Shown here: in pieces, positions 8,491 to 16,731 of the stretch
How positions within the stretch are numbered: the stretch's first letter is position 1
How the letters are laid out: each line of letters opens with the position of its first letter
Origin: Asanoa hainanensis
Lineage (GTDB): Bacteria; Actinomycetota; Actinomycetes; Mycobacteriales; Micromonosporaceae
Assembly: GCF_900188485.1 (NCBI RefSeq)
Contig: NZ_FZPH01000009.1
Coordinates: 62,001 to 126,000 of the forward strand
Direction: 5' to 3'
Length of the DNA: 64,000 bases
Translations under genes and position numbers: made by a program
Notes under the pieces: generated by a model
Database searches by the model: none
The model's input: only the letters and a program-made list of their open reading frames with translations
Told to the model about the DNA's origin: nothing

Positions 8491-8640
8491 GTGCTCCCCG
8501 CGCACGCGGGGATGGTCCCAGTCCTCCGCCGGCAACGGCACGGCCGCGGGCGTGCTTCCCGCGCACGCGGGGATGGTCCGATGGGCGCTCCCTGGATCGG
8601 TGACGAGTAGGTGTGCTCCCCGCGTACGCGGGGATGGTCC
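8491..8640 (+). CRISPR. Short type I-E-like CRISPR array (3 repeats, 2 spacers)
   Basis: Three 28-nt repeats lie at 8491-8518, 8552-8579 and 8613-8640, beginning GTGCTCCCCGCG and ending CGCGGGGATGGTCC. They are separated by two 33-nt spacers (8519-8551 and 8580-8612). Repeat 2 has one C-to-T change in the stem (position 6) and repeat 3 one C-to-T change in the loop (position 13). Length, stem and spacer size match type I-E repeats of actinobacteria. The A/T-richer stretch ending GGTCAGCAAGT just upstream looks like a leader, so it would be read left to right. No cas gene is in the window. Confidence 0.93.
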
Positions 8641-8891
8641 GTCGCGCTGCTGGTTGGCGTGCTCTCATACCAGGGACCCGCAGGCCTCTTCGGCAGGTGA
8701 AAAAGCGTCCGCAAAGCAGGCCCGTCCAGACTGGCCTCGTCATTCAGCCACGGGGGTTGAAAGGCACCTGGACGCCAAGGCGGAGACATGAGTTCCTGCC
8801 AGGGTCCTGCGCACCGTCGCGATGTCACTCGGGGCTAGCGACCTGCCAACCGCGTCCGCTCCGTCCAAGAACAGCTAGGGCGGGGCGGGCG
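8641..8891. other. Non-coding stretch after the CRISPR array
   Basis: Together with 8322-8490 this forms the only long gene-free region, 570 bp including the array. Open frames across it on both strands are CRISPR-repeat translations or shadows and have no ribosome binding site. No promoter, terminator or further full repeat is evident; GTGCTC at 8659-8664 is the only trace of a possible decayed repeat. Confidence 0.6.
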
Positions 8892-9938
8892 TTACGTTGG
8901 TCGGGCCGTTAGCGGCAGGCTTGCCCTCGGCGGCGGTGGGAACGGTCGGCATGACGCCCGGACCACCAGTTCCGTCGGCAGCCGAATGTGGGTCGAGCGT
9001 TCGACCCCCGCGATCAGGTCCACCAGCAACCGCAACGCCTCGGCGCCCATCCGCTGCAAGGGCTGCGTGATCGTCGTCAGCGGCGGGTTGACCAAGGCCG
9101 ACTCAGGAACGTTGTCGAACCCGATCACCGAAAGGTCGTCCGGCACCGACAACCCCATCGTCCGCGCCACGTCCATCATCGAGATGGCCGACAGGTCATT
9201 GCCAGCGAACACCGCCGTCGGCCGGTCCGGCAGGGACAGCAGCTCCGCGGCAGGTGCAGAAGCGCTCTCCACCCGGAACCCACCCACCCGCACCAGCCGC
9301 TCGTCGACCGCGACCCCCGCATCAGCCATCGCCTTGCGGAACCCCGCCTCACGCAACCGCGCGGACTCCAGGTCAGGTCGACCGCTGAGGTGCCCGATCC
9401 GCCGATGCCCCAGCGACAGCAGATAGTTCGTCGCCAGCACCGCCCCGGCGAAGTTGTCCGAGTCGATAGTCGGCAACCCAGACGGCCCCGTATGCGGGTC
9501 GACCGCCACCACGTGAAAATCCTGCTTCGTCTCCACGACCGTAGGCGTCACGATCACCGCCCCGTCGATCAACGTCCCAGACAGCCGCGCCAGGGACCGC
9601 CGCTCCCAACCGATAGCCGTGCCGCCGCCGTCACCGCTCGAGTACGCCAGCAGCTGATACCCAGTCCCAGCCACCTCCTTCGACGCACCCTTCAGCAGCT
9701 CCGTCGAGAACGGTTCGAACTCCGCCACCAGGATGCCCAGGACGTTCGTGCGGTGGCTGCGCAGCGACTGCGCTCCCAGGCTGGCCTCATAACCGAGCTG
9801 CGTGATGACCTGCTGCACCCGCTCCACCGTGGCCGCGGCAACCCCATACCGTCCGTTGACGACCTTTGACACGGTGGCCACGGAGACGCCGGCCGTGCGG
9901 GCCACGTCCGACATCTTCACACGCTGCGGGAACGCCAC
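8892..9938 (-). CDS. LacI-family transcriptional regulator
   Basis: About 348 residues. The N-terminal LacI helix-turn-helix is MSDVARTAGVSVATVSKVVNGRYGVAAATVERVQQVITQLGYEA, followed by the hinge SLRSHRTN and a periplasmic-binding-protein-like sugar sensor (IGHLSGRPDLESARLREAGFRKA; VFAGNDLSAISMMDVARTMGLSVPDDLSVIGFDN). The start is uncertain: GTG 9938 or ATG 9914, the codon just before the helix-turn-helix; the longer ATG-opened frame has an implausible N-terminus. It is divergent from a CUT1 sugar transport operon and is almost certainly its repressor. The C-terminus is proline-rich and probably dispensable. Confidence 0.92.
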   Translation of the reverse strand: MAFPQRVKMSDVARTAGVSVATVSKVVNGRYGVAAATVERVQQVITQLGYEASLGAQSLRSHRTNVLGILVAEFEPFSTELLKGASKEVAGTGYQLLAYSSGDGGGTAIGWERRSLARLSGTLIDGAVIVTPTVVETKQDFHVVAVDPHTGPSGLPTIDSDNFAGAVLATNYLLSLGHRRIGHLSGRPDLESARLREAGFRKAMADAGVAVDERLVRVGGFRVESASAPAAELLSLPDRPTAVFAGNDLSAISMMDVARTMGLSVPDDLSVIGFDNVPESALVNPPLTTITQPLQRMGAEALRLLVDLIAGVERSTHIRLPTELVVRASCRPFPPPPRASLPLTARPT

Positions 9939-9980
9939 GCCGATGATGATAGATGCCGCCCACGCGGGTGTCCGGCGTGT

Positions 9981-10009
9981 TTCGAAAACGATATCGATAA
10001 CGATTGACA
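9981..10009 (+). promoter_or_regulatory. LacI operator candidate and -35 element of the sugar operon
   Basis: An A/T-rich island in the 143-bp divergent gap contains overlapping palindromes CGATATCG (9989-9996) and TATCGATA (9992-9999), flanked by AAACG and AACG. TTGACA follows at 10004-10009 as a likely -35 box for the transport operon; the -10 about 17 bp downstream is weak (CAAAAC). The overlap of operator and -35 suggests classic repression. The next gene starts at 10082. Confidence 0.5.
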
Positions 10010-10081
10010 CTGGCGTCAACCGGCTGCAAAACTCCCCGTCAATGCCGAGTACCGCGACTGACTGAGGTCGAGGAGACATTG

Positions 10082-11392
10082 ATGGCAACCAAGAACCGTA
10101 TGGCCCCATTTTTCGGGACACTCACCGTGGCCGCGCTCCTGCTGGCCGCCTGCAGCGGCGGCGGCGAGAGTGAGGAACCCGCCGCCAACGAGCTCTACCA
10201 GAACCCCGTCACGCTGACCTGGTGGCACAACGCCTCGCAGGACGGCCCGGGCAAGACCTACTGGGAGAAGGTCGCCAAGGACTTCTCCACCGCGCACCCG
10301 TCCGTCACGATCGAGATCGAGGCGATCGAGACGAACCAGCTCCAGCGCACGCGGCTGCCCGCCGCGCTGTTGACCAGCGACCCGCCGGACATCTTCCAGG
10401 CCTGGGGTGGCGGTGAGATCCGCGAGCAGGTCGAGGCCGACTACCTCAAGGACGTCACCGAGCAGACCAAGACCGAGGTCGCCAACATCGGCAGCGCGTC
10501 CGAGATCTGGCAGGCCAACGGCAAGCAGTACGGTCTGCCGTTCCGGATGGGCATCGAAGGAATCTGGTACAACAAGGACATGTTCGCGCAGGCGGGCATC
10601 GCCGCTCCACCGACCACGTTCGACGAGCTCAACGACGCCGTCGCCAAGCTCAAGGCGATCAACGTCGTGCCGATCGCGCTCGGTGCCGGTGACAAGTGGC
10701 CGGCGGCGCACTGGTGGTACAACTTCGCGTTGCGCGCCTGCTCCGTCGACACCTTGAAGAAGGCGTCCGTCGACCTCACCTTCGACGACCCCTGCTTCGT
10801 CAAGGCCGGCGACGACCTCAAGACCTTCATCGGCACCCAACCGTTCCAGAACAACTTCATCGCCACCCCCGGCCAGAACGACCCGACCAGCGCCAACGGC
10901 CTGCTGGCCAACGGCAAGGCCGCGATGGAGCTCATGGGTGACTGGAACAAGGGCACGCTGGAGACGGTCGCCCAGGACCCGGCCAAGCTGGCCAAGTTCC
11001 TCGGCTGGTTCCCGGTGCCGGCGATCGCCGGTTCCGCGGGCGACCCGAAGGCGGCCCTGGGCGGCGGTGACGGCTTCGCCTGTGCCAAGAACGCGCCGGC
11101 CGAATGCGTCGAGTTCCTCAAGTACATCGTCAGCCCCGAGGTGCAGAAGGCGTACGCCGAGACCGGCACCGGCCTGCCCGTGGCCAAGGGCGCCGAGGCG
11201 GGCGTCGAGGACCCGGCACTGAAGTCCATCTTGGAAGCGACGAGCAGCGCCTCGTACGTGCAGCTGTGGTTGGACACCGCCTACGGCAGCACCGTCGGCA
11301 ACGCGATGAACGACGCCATCGTCGCCATCTTCGCCGGCAAGGGCACCCCGCAGCAGGTCGTCGACGCCATGAAGTCGGCTGCCCGCAAGTGA
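10082..11392 (+). CDS. Sugar ABC transporter substrate-binding lipoprotein (CUT1)
   Basis: A 436-residue lipoprotein. The signal peptide ends in the lipobox LLAAC with Cys at residue 24. The mature part begins with the family strand LTWWHNASQDGPGKTYWEKVAKDF and has the typical ITVEIEA.. and ..DPPDIFQAWGGG pattern of CUT1 binding proteins (substrate anchored at the outer face of the membrane). ATG 10082 follows AGGAGA. It overlaps the permease gene by 4 nt. The sugar is not deducible; oligosaccharides are usual for the family. Confidence 0.92.
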   Translation: MATKNRMAPFFGTLTVAALLLAACSGGGESEEPAANELYQNPVTLTWWHNASQDGPGKTYWEKVAKDFSTAHPSVTIEIEAIETNQLQRTRLPAALLTSDPPDIFQAWGGGEIREQVEADYLKDVTEQTKTEVANIGSASEIWQANGKQYGLPFRMGIEGIWYNKDMFAQAGIAAPPTTFDELNDAVAKLKAINVVPIALGAGDKWPAAHWWYNFALRACSVDTLKKASVDLTFDDPCFVKAGDDLKTFIGTQPFQNNFIATPGQNDPTSANGLLANGKAAMELMGDWNKGTLETVAQDPAKLAKFLGWFPVPAIAGSAGDPKAALGGGDGFACAKNAPAECVEFLKYIVSPEVQKAYAETGTGLPVAKGAEAGVEDPALKSILEATSSASYVQLWLDTAYGSTVGNAMNDAIVAIFAGKGTPQQVVDAMKSAARK

Positions 11393-12366
11393 CCGCTACG
11401 AAATCGGTGAGCCTCGCCGGCGGCGTCTCGACGTCGCCGGCGGGCTCGCGCAGCAGAGCGGCCGAGAAAAGGCGCAAGTGGTACGAGATCATCGGGCTGA
11501 CCACCCCGGCGATCGCGGTCTACGTCATGTTCGTCCTCGTGCCGATGGGCTTCGCGGTCTACTACAGCCTCTACCGCTGGCGCGGGGTCGGGCCGCCGAC
11601 CCAGTTCGTGGGCTTCGACAACTACGTCCTGGCCTTCCAGGACCCCATCTTCATCGACGCCCTGCGCAACAACGCCATCATCGTGGTCGGCTCGCTGCTG
11701 GTGCAGGGCCCGATCGCCCTCGGCGTCGCCCTGCTGCTCAACCGCCGCTTCCGCGGGCGCACCGTGTTCCGCCTCCTAGTGTTCGTGCCCTACGTGCTCG
11801 CCGAGGTCACCGTCGGCATCATGTGGAAACTGATCCTGACCGACGGGGGTACGGTCGACGCGCTGCTCAAGTCGCTCGGCCTCGGCGGCCTGACCCAGGC
11901 GTGGCTGGCCGACCTCGACGTGGTGATCTGGACGCTGCTGTTCGTGCTCACCTGGAAGTACGTCGGCTTCGCCATCATCCTGCTGCTCGCCGGACTGTCC
12001 AATGTGCCCAGCGAGCTGACGGAGGCCGCCGCGATCGACGGCGCCGGGTGGTGGCAGATCCAGCGACACATCACGATTCCGTTGCTGGGCCCCACGATCC
12101 GGATCTGGATGTTCCTGTCGATCATCGGCTCGCTGCAGGTCTTCGACGTGATCTGGGTGACCTCGGTGCCGGCCGTGCGTTCCCTCGGCGCTTCGGGAAC
12201 CATGGCGACGTACATGGTGGACAACGGCTTCTTCGCCCGGCTCTGGGGGTACGGCAACGCGGTCGCCGTCATCCTGTTCGTCATCTCGTTCGTGGCGGCG
12301 CTGCTCTTCCAGCGTTTCCTGCTCCGCCGCGACATCGAGGGCGCCATCACCGGAAGGGTGGGCTGA
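11389..12366 (+). CDS. Sugar ABC transporter permease (MalF-like)
   Basis: A 325-residue inner-membrane permease with about six membrane helices after a cytosolic N-terminus. The ATPase-docking EAA loop is ELTEAAAIDGAGWWQIQRHITIPLLGPT. The start is the GTG overlapping the binding-protein stop (GTGA), giving a 20-odd-residue polar N-terminus before the first helix IGLTTPAIAVYVMFVLVPMG. It would pair with the next permease. No ATPase gene is in the operon; in actinobacteria a shared MsiK-type ATPase usually serves. Confidence 0.92.
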   Translation: MTATKSVSLAGGVSTSPAGSRSRAAEKRRKWYEIIGLTTPAIAVYVMFVLVPMGFAVYYSLYRWRGVGPPTQFVGFDNYVLAFQDPIFIDALRNNAIIVVGSLLVQGPIALGVALLLNRRFRGRTVFRLLVFVPYVLAEVTVGIMWKLILTDGGTVDALLKSLGLGGLTQAWLADLDVVIWTLLFVLTWKYVGFAIILLLAGLSNVPSELTEAAAIDGAGWWQIQRHITIPLLGPTIRIWMFLSIIGSLQVFDVIWVTSVPAVRSLGASGTMATYMVDNGFFARLWGYGNAVAVILFVISFVAALLFQRFLLRRDIEGAITGRVG

Positions 12367-13199
12367 TGACCCAGCGCAAGCCGTTCTCCTGGGGCAGCCC
12401 ACTGACGTACACGTTGGCGCTTGCCGTCGCGGCCGTGTCGATCGCGCCGGTGGTCTATGTGATCGTCGGGGGCTTCCGGACCACGCCGCAGATCGTGGCG
12501 AACCCGGCCGGGCTGCCGGACCCGTGGGTGTGGGACAACTACGCGCGGGTGCTGACCCAGAGCGACTTCTGGGGCCAGGCCTTCAACAGCGCGGTGATCG
12601 CCCTGGGCACGACCGTCGCCGTGGTCGCGTTGGGCGTCAGCGCCGCGTACGTGCTGGCCCGCTACACCTTCCGCGGCCGCGAGGCGCTCTACACGTTCTT
12701 CACCCTGGGCCTGCTCTTCCCGGCGGGCGCGGCGATCCTGCCGCTCTACCTGATGCTGCGCGACCTGAACCTGACCAACTCGTACTACGCGGTGATCCTG
12801 CCGCAGGTCGCGTTCTCGCTGCCGCTGACGATCGTGATCCTGCGCCCGTTCCTGAGCGCGATCCCGCGCGAGCTCGAGGACGCGGCAGCGATCGACGGCA
12901 CCGGCAAGCTGGGCTTCCTGTGGCGCATCACGCTGCCGCTGTCCAAGCCGGCCCTGGTCACCGTCGGCGTCCTGGCCTTCGTGGCGAGCTGGAACGCGTT
13001 CCTGTTACCCCTGCTGGTGCTCAGCGACGTCAACCTGCACACGCTGCCGCTCGGCGTGCAGAACTTCTCCAGCCAGTACACCTCCGACACGGCCGGCATC
13101 CTGGCCTTCACCTCCCTCGCGATGCTCCCGGCGCTCGTCTTCTTCACGTTCGCGGAGAAGCAGATCGTCGGCGGCCTGCAAGGTGCGGTGAAGGGCTAA
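12366..13199 (+). CDS. Sugar ABC transporter permease (MalG-like)
   Basis: A 277-residue second permease of the CUT1 system, with six predicted helices and the EAA loop ELEDAAAIDGTGKLGFLWRITLPLSKPA. Its ATG shares one base with the preceding stop (TGATG). The length and the C-terminal AEKQIVGGLQGAVKG are standard for MalG/LacG-type permeases. The stop overlaps the convergent MFS gene by 4 nt, and no terminator hairpin is visible at this tail-to-tail junction. Confidence 0.92.
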   Translation: MTQRKPFSWGSPLTYTLALAVAAVSIAPVVYVIVGGFRTTPQIVANPAGLPDPWVWDNYARVLTQSDFWGQAFNSAVIALGTTVAVVALGVSAAYVLARYTFRGREALYTFFTLGLLFPAGAAILPLYLMLRDLNLTNSYYAVILPQVAFSLPLTIVILRPFLSAIPRELEDAAAIDGTGKLGFLWRITLPLSKPALVTVGVLAFVASWNAFLLPLLVLSDVNLHTLPLGVQNFSSQYTSDTAGILAFTSLAMLPALVFFTFAEKQIVGGLQGAVKG

Positions 13200-14599
13200 C
13201 GCGTGGCCCGGGGGACCAGGAGGGACACGACGACGGCTACCACGGCCGTGGCGGCGATCGTGAGGAAGGCGACCGTGTAGCCCGTCGACGTCGGCAGGCC
13301 GTTGGACGCGATCGTGCCCGTCACCACGGCGCTGACGACGGCCGTGCCGATCGCGCCGCCGATGTTGCGGATGTTGGCGTTCATGCCGGTGGCGGCGCCG
13401 GTCGCGGACGGGCTGACCGAGTGGACGATGACGCTGGTCATCGCCGCGTACGCGAGGCCCAGCCCGAGCCCGAACACCGCCGCGGCGAGGGACACCTGCC
13501 ACGGCGCGTCGTGCAGGAGCGCGAAGCCCGTCGCGCCGACACCCAGGAACGCCGACCCGTACGCGAGCTGCGACCGGAACCCCACGACCCGGTGGATGGG
13601 CCCGCTGAGCATGCCGCCGACGGCCATCGTGACCAGCATCGGCAGGACCAGGAAACCGGCGACGGTGACGCTGGAGCCGAACCCGTACCCGGCCGCCCGC
13701 GGGGTCTGGATGAACTGCGGCAGGAAGGTGACGACGGAGAACATGGCGGCGCCGAAGAGCAGGGCGACCAGGTTCGTCGTCCACACCGGACGGTGACGCA
13801 GCATCCGCATGTCGATCATCGGGTTCGACGAGCGGGTCTCGACCAGCACCCACGCCGTGAACGCGATCGCCGCCACCAGAAACAGGCCCACGGTGGGCGC
13901 CGACAGCCAGCCCCAGCGGGCGCCGATGCTGACCGGCAGCAGCAGGGCGACCAGCCAGCCGGCCAGCAGGGTCGCCGCGGGCCAGTTGACGCGGCCGCCG
14001 CCGCGCACCGGCGAGGCCGGAACGTACTTCCAGGCCAGCGCGCCCACGGCCAGGACCAGCACGAGCGGGATGCCGAAGAGCGCGCGCCAGCCGAAGGCGG
14101 CGGTGATCGGGCCGGCCAGCACCGTGCCGAGGCCGCCGCCGACGGCGATCACGCTGGACATCGCGCCGATCGCCCGGGGCACGCGGTGCGCCGCGTACTC
14201 GTCGCGGATGATGCCGAAGACGATCGGGAAGATGGCGCCGCCGAGGCCCTGGACGATCCGGCCGCCGATCAGCACGCCCAGGTTCGGGGCGAGTGCGGAG
14301 ACGAGGCTGCCCGCGGCGATCGCGCCGAGGACGATCAGCAGGGCGCGGTGCTTGCCGATCAGGTCGGCGATGCGGCCGAGGATCGGGGTGGCAACGGAGG
14401 CGGAGAGCAGCCAGGCGATCAGCACCCAGGACACGCCCGCCTGGGTGGCGCCCAGGTCATGGCGGATCACCGGAAGCACCGGGCTGATCAGCGACTGGAG
14501 GGTGGCGAACGTGCCGGCGCCGAGGCCGAGCAGCACGAAGACCAGCGACGTGGTCGAGCGCGCCGGCGCCATGGCCGGCGGTGGTGCGGTGAGGGTCAT
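13196..14599 (-). CDS. MFS efflux transporter (DHA2 type, 14 TMS)
   Basis: A 467-residue multidrug-type exporter driven by proton motive force. The hydrophobic profile supports 14 helices; the loop GRIADLIGKHR is the MFS motif A and VGGGLGTVLAGPITAAFGWRALF resembles motif C of antiporters. The DHA2 family exports drugs and dyes. It is divergent from the TetR gene at 14703, with three operator half sites between, so it is probably drug-induced. The substrate is unknown. Confidence 0.9.
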   Translation of the reverse strand: MTLTAPPPAMAPARSTTSLVFVLLGLGAGTFATLQSLISPVLPVIRHDLGATQAGVSWVLIAWLLSASVATPILGRIADLIGKHRALLIVLGAIAAGSLVSALAPNLGVLIGGRIVQGLGGAIFPIVFGIIRDEYAAHRVPRAIGAMSSVIAVGGGLGTVLAGPITAAFGWRALFGIPLVLVLAVGALAWKYVPASPVRGGGRVNWPAATLLAGWLVALLLPVSIGARWGWLSAPTVGLFLVAAIAFTAWVLVETRSSNPMIDMRMLRHRPVWTTNLVALLFGAAMFSVVTFLPQFIQTPRAAGYGFGSSVTVAGFLVLPMLVTMAVGGMLSGPIHRVVGFRSQLAYGSAFLGVGATGFALLHDAPWQVSLAAAVFGLGLGLAYAAMTSVIVHSVSPSATGAATGMNANIRNIGGAIGTAVVSAVVTGTIASNGLPTSTGYTVAFLTIAATAVVAVVVSLLVPRATR

Positions 14600-14626
14600 C
14601 GGAACGCTTCCTGCGACGGGTAGACT

Positions 14627-14685
14627 GATAACCAGACTCCGGTAAAACGGAGCCGTGTTATCGGATTACTGATAACCGTACTCCG
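14627..14685. promoter_or_regulatory. TetR operator region with three GATAACC-N2-ACTCCG half sites
   Basis: GATAACC-AG-ACTCCG (14627-14641) faces an inverted copy CGGAG-CCGT-GTTATC (14648-14662), forming a 36-bp dyad with a GTAAAA centre. A third, directly repeated copy, GATAACC-GT-ACTCCG, lies at 14671-14685. All sit between the divergent MFS and TetR starts. Spacing of complex sites like this is typical of cooperative TetR binding. Confidence 0.65.
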
Positions 14686-14702
14686 CTTCGAGGGGAGCGC
14701 CA

Positions 14703-15278
14703 ATGCCGGGCCTCGACCTGTCCGTGGTGGGCGCCCGCCGGCCCCACCGGGCCGACGCGGCGCGCAACTTCGACGCGCTGGTGGCGGCGGCCCGGGACGT
14801 GTTCACCGAGTACGGCGCCGACGCGCCGCTGGACGAGGTCGCCCGGCGGGCCGACGTGGGCATCGCCACCCTCTACCGCAACTTCCCCACCAGGGAACAG
14901 CTCCTGGAGCAGGTCTACCTGACCGAGGTCGACGCGGTCTGCCGCGCGGCGGAGGGCGCGGCCGAGCTCGGCCCGTGGGAGGGCCTCACCACCTGGCTGC
15001 GGCGCTTCATCGACTACGTGGCGACCAAGCGCGCCGTCGCCACCGGGATCGACCGCGGGTCGGCCGCCTACCGGGCCGCCACCGACGCGCTCTTCGCGGC
15101 CGGGGGGCCATTGTTGGCCCGCGCGCAGCAGGCCGGCACCATCCGCACCGACGTCGACATCGACGATGTCATGCGCTTCACCATGGCGTACACGACCGTG
15201 AACTTCGCCTCGGCCGAGCAGCGCGACCGCATGCTCGCGGTCGCCTTCGACGGCCTAGCCGCCCAGCCCGCGCCGTAG
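14703..15278 (+). CDS. TetR-family transcriptional regulator (of the MFS exporter)
   Basis: A 191-residue repressor. The helix-turn-helix is ALVAAARDVFTEYGADAPLDEVARRADVGIATLYRNFPTREQLL, close to the SbtR-like TetR group, with a C-terminal ligand domain ending at DGLAAQPAP. An AGGGGAG precedes ATG 14703. It is divergent from the MFS exporter and the operator lies between, so autoregulation and drug-responsive derepression are inferred. Its 3' end overlaps the convergent TetR gene by 24 nt. Confidence 0.9.
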   Translation: MPGLDLSVVGARRPHRADAARNFDALVAAARDVFTEYGADAPLDEVARRADVGIATLYRNFPTREQLLEQVYLTEVDAVCRAAEGAAELGPWEGLTTWLRRFIDYVATKRAVATGIDRGSAAYRAATDALFAAGGPLLARAQQAGTIRTDVDIDDVMRFTMAYTTVNFASAEQRDRMLAVAFDGLAAQPAP

Positions 15279-15803
15279 CGTCTCGACGACCAGGTCCGCC
15301 GCCTGTGGGGGAGTCAGATCCGGGAAGCGGTACGCGGCCGTGCTGATCAACTGGTCGAGGACGGCACGGGCCCAGGCCGGGTCGCCGCGCAGGAAGCCCT
15401 CGTCGACCGCCCGCCGGACGAAAGCGTCCAACCGGGCGCTCTGTGCGCGGGCCCGGCTGTCGGCCGACGGGTCGGCGCGCATCATCCGCCGCGTGTCGAC
15501 CGGCCATTCGCGGCTGACCGGGACGATTCCCTCGACGTAACGGTGCAGGGCGACCGCTACCGGTGCCTCCGTGAGCCGGGCCTCGTCGAGCACCCGCCCC
15601 GATGAGTCGAGCTTCGCCTCGAACACCGCGCTCAGCAGCGCCTCGCGGGTGGCGAAGCGGCGGTGGACGGTCGTGCGGTCGACCCCGGCGGCGCTGGCGA
15701 TGGCCGCCAGGGGCGTGCTCGGGTCGTCGGCCAGCAGCCGGGCCCCGGCGCGCAGGACCCCGGCCAGGTTCCGGGCGGCATCAGCTCTCATCGTGCCGTA
15801 CAT
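15255..15803 (-). CDS. TetR-family transcriptional regulator (of the SDR/ALDH pair)
   Basis: About 182 residues. The DNA-binding part is AARNLAGVLRAGARLLADDPSTPLAAIASAAGVDRTTVHRRFATREALL, followed by a helical ligand-binding domain. Three ATGs lie close together (15806, 15803, 15791); 15803 has the best spacing to GGAGG at 15809-15813. It is divergent from the SDR/aldehyde dehydrogenase operon with a perfect 14-bp palindrome between them, so it is probably their repressor. Confidence 0.88.
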   Translation of the reverse strand: MYGTMRADAARNLAGVLRAGARLLADDPSTPLAAIASAAGVDRTTVHRRFATREALLSAVFEAKLDSSGRVLDEARLTEAPVAVALHRYVEGIVPVSREWPVDTRRMMRADPSADSRARAQSARLDAFVRRAVDEGFLRGDPAWARAVLDQLISTAAYRFPDLTPPQAADLVVETLRRGLGG

Positions 15804-15835
15804 CATAGCCTCCGTAGTAGATCAGCCAAAAACCA

Positions 15836-15849
15836 CAACGCTAGCGTTG
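15836..15849. promoter_or_regulatory. Perfect 14-bp palindromic operator
   Basis: CAACGCTAGCGTTG is fully self-complementary. It lies 32 bp upstream of the TetR start and 36 bp upstream of the SDR start, in the divergent gap. It is the only strong symmetry there, hence the likely binding site of the TetR protein at 15255-15803. Confidence 0.65.
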
Positions 15850-15885
15850 CACTTACCAATCAATCCCCGACACAGGAGCTTCGCA

Positions 15886-16731
15886 ATGACACGTACGTGG
15901 CTGATCACCGGTGGTTCCCAGGGCCTCGGCCAGGCCCTCGCCGCGGCGGCGCTGGAGAAGGGCGACCGGGTCGCGGTCACCTCCCGGCGCGCCGACGTCC
16001 TGGCCGACCTGCGGGCGGCGTACCCGGAGCAGCTGTTGACCTTGGCTCTGGATCTCACGGACGAACAGGCGGTGCGGGCCGCGGTCACGGCCGTCGTGGG
16101 CCGCTTCGGCTCGCTCGATGTCGTGGTCAACAACGCCGGCTACGCCACCACCGGCACCGTCGAGGACTTCCCATCGGACGAGTTCCGCGCGCAGGTCGAG
16201 ACCAACCTGTTCGGAGTCGTCAACGTCAGCCGGGCCGCGCTGCCGATCATGCGTCGCCAGCGGTCCGGGCATTTCATCCAGGTCTCGTCCGTCGGCGGGC
16301 GGGTCGGTGGCACGCCGGGCCTGAGCGCGTACCAGGCCGCGAAGTTCGGCGTCGCCGGCTTCTCCGAGGTGCTCGCCAACGAGGTGGCCCACCTGGGCAT
16401 CAAGGTGACGATCGTCGAGCCGGGCGGCATCCGCACCGGCTGGGCCGCCGGCGCCGCACAGACCTCGGGCCCGACCCGCCCCGAGTACGCGGAGTCCGTC
16501 GGGGCCTGGCAGGACCGGTTCACCCAGTACGCCGGCAACGAGCCCGGCGACCCCGCCCGGATGGCCAAAGCGATCGTCGACCTGGTCGACGGCCCCGCCC
16601 ACCCGCGCCGGCTGCTGCTCGGCAACGACGCCCTGGACATCACCCTCGCCGCGGAAGAGCAGCGGCTCGCCGAGGCCCGCCAGTGGGCCCCCGTCAGCCG
16701 CGGCACGGACCTCGAAGGAGCCAACTCATGA
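15886..16731 (+). CDS. Short-chain dehydrogenase/reductase
   Basis: A 281-residue classical SDR with TGGSQGLG at residues 8-15, DLTD, NNAGYA, the Ser in QVSSVGG and the catalytic YQAAK. The basic SRR after the second strand suggests NADP(H). An AGGAG at 15874-15878 supports ATG 15886. The stop overlaps the aldehyde dehydrogenase start (ATGA), so the two enzymes probably act on the same compound: one interconverts an alcohol or keto group, the other oxidises an aldehyde. The identity of the compound is unknown. Confidence 0.9.
   Translation: MTRTWLITGGSQGLGQALAAAALEKGDRVAVTSRRADVLADLRAAYPEQLLTLALDLTDEQAVRAAVTAVVGRFGSLDVVVNNAGYATTGTVEDFPSDEFRAQVETNLFGVVNVSRAALPIMRRQRSGHFIQVSSVGGRVGGTPGLSAYQAAKFGVAGFSEVLANEVAHLGIKVTIVEPGGIRTGWAAGAAQTSGPTRPEYAESVGAWQDRFTQYAGNEPGDPARMAKAIVDLVDGPAHPRRLLLGNDALDITLAAEEQRLAEARQWAPVSRGTDLEGANS

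Noticed and set aside
8659-8664. GTGCTC 18 nt after the third repeat as a fourth, decayed CRISPR repeat
   Set aside because: Only six bases match and the spacing is far from 33 nt, so chance is the simpler explanation.
8346-8828. Open frames on both strands across the CRISPR array
   Set aside because: They translate the repeats (recurring HPRVRGE/PAHAGM-like peptides), have no ribosome binding site and do not resemble proteins.
9939-10121. Longer LacI start at 10121
   Set aside because: It would read through the operator and overlap the binding-protein start; its extra 60 residues are not found in LacI proteins.
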